Shown here one piece after another: positions 41,514 to 41,637 of a DNA stretch of 41,637 nt. Below the pieces are notes generated by a model, which was given only the letters and a program-made list of their open reading frames with translations, was not told the DNA's origin and did no database searches. The stretch is from Intestinimonas massiliensis (ex Afouda et al. 2020). Its GTDB lineage: Bacteria; Bacillota; Clostridia; Oscillospirales; Oscillospiraceae. A program made the translations under genes and the position numbers. The DNA is taken from assembly GCF_900626285.1 (NCBI RefSeq), contig NZ_LR131147.1, positions 1,246,352 through 1,287,988 of the forward strand. The letters are read 5' to 3'. Positions within the stretch are counted from its first letter, which is position 1. Each line of letters begins with the position of its first letter.

Positions 41514-41637
41514 TTTCCCAGCTCTATACTGTCTGGCTGACCGCCATTTTTTGAAATGCACAGCGGTTTAATTTGGTGCACCCTTTTCCTTTGCTCGTTT
41601 CCTTTGAAAGTTTTACTTGACTTTTGTTAGCAGGTCT

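Larger units (their letters stand above)
40023..41542 (+). mobile_element. IS110-family element, copy 2
   Basis: The left boundary is taken where identity with copy 1 begins (TCACTCC, within a few bases). It contains a structured left end of about 280 bases and an intact transposase. The right end is uncertain because copy 1 lacks it. CTGGCTGACC at 41533-41542 repeats the segment at 40115-40124 in the left-end RNA and may mark the right terminus. The remaining 41543-41637 shows no gene. Confidence 0.8.

Noticed and set aside
36555..41542. Composite transposon formed by the two IS110 copies
   Set aside because: Copy 1 lacks its right end, the copies differ at many positions, and IS110 elements rarely move as pairs.
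1..41637. CRISPR arrays, rRNA or tRNA genes
   Set aside because: No regularly spaced repeat array was seen and no tRNA or rRNA sequence was recognised by eye; a dedicated scan would be needed to exclude a tRNA.

Overview
The window looks like a chromosomal segment of a gut-type Clostridia, most likely an Oscillospiraceae relative (Flavonifractor, Intestinimonas or Lawsonibacter-like). This rests on the CD1115-type VirD4 and DUF3991/TOPRIM conjugation genes, GTP-dependent PEP carboxykinase, TctABC transport, Shine-Dalgarno starts including several TTG and GTG starts, and fairly GC-rich coding DNA. It is a mosaic: a central metabolic block is flanked by decaying mobile DNA on both sides.

Region by region. 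(1) 1-3700 is the remnant of an integrative conjugative element: a 5'-truncated DUF3991/TOPRIM gene, a VirD4 coupling protein, a small winged-helix protein, a zinc-ribbon protein and an XRE repressor. (2) 3968-4580 is a dead endonuclease III gene with four indels and a nonsense codon just before the last iron-sulfur cysteine. (3) 4628-15350 is a chromosomal scavenging region: an M20 peptidase with its own promoter, an AbrB-family and a MATE transporter divergent from a LysR regulator, then a second LysR divergent from YtcJ-type amidohydrolase - AbgT-type transporter - C45 peptidase/acyltransferase. (4) 26011-15544, minus strand, is a long gene train: two NodB-like polysaccharide deacetylases, TctB, TctC, TctA, a second C45 enzyme, CitD, CitE, CitF, then (after a hairpin) PckG. 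A LysR gene diverges from its head. (5) 27850-31380 is a decayed mobilizable element: hairpin cluster, oriT-like inverted repeat, MobC, relaxase, two small genes, and an integrase killed by a stop, a frameshift and a catalytic-domain deletion. (6) 31505-36547 is accessory DNA: an AlbA/GHKL ATP-binding protein, a KilA-N relic, a low-molecular-weight phosphatase lacking its usual acid Asp, a DUF1016 N-terminal protein, a YolD-like protein and a Y-family polymerase. (7) 36555-41637 holds two same-orientation copies of one IS110-family element, with TetR, membrane and XRE genes and a response-regulator relic between them.

How the genes may work together. The minus-strand train can be read as tricarboxylate uptake (TctCBA), citrate cleavage (CitDEF) and oxaloacetate conversion to PEP (PckG). 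Amide-type hydrolases (NodB-like deacetylases, C45) are placed upstream, and a parallel amide-scavenging operon lies on the other side. A complication is that the CitD homologue has Pro where canonical CitD carries the prosthetic-group serine, so the complex may not be an ordinary citrate lyase.

The most unusual non-coding signal is in the IS110 left ends. Each has a long, covarying hairpin upstream of the transposase whose loop repeats the element's own terminal bases, as expected of a bridge-RNA donor guide. All calls come from reading the sequence; no database search was run.
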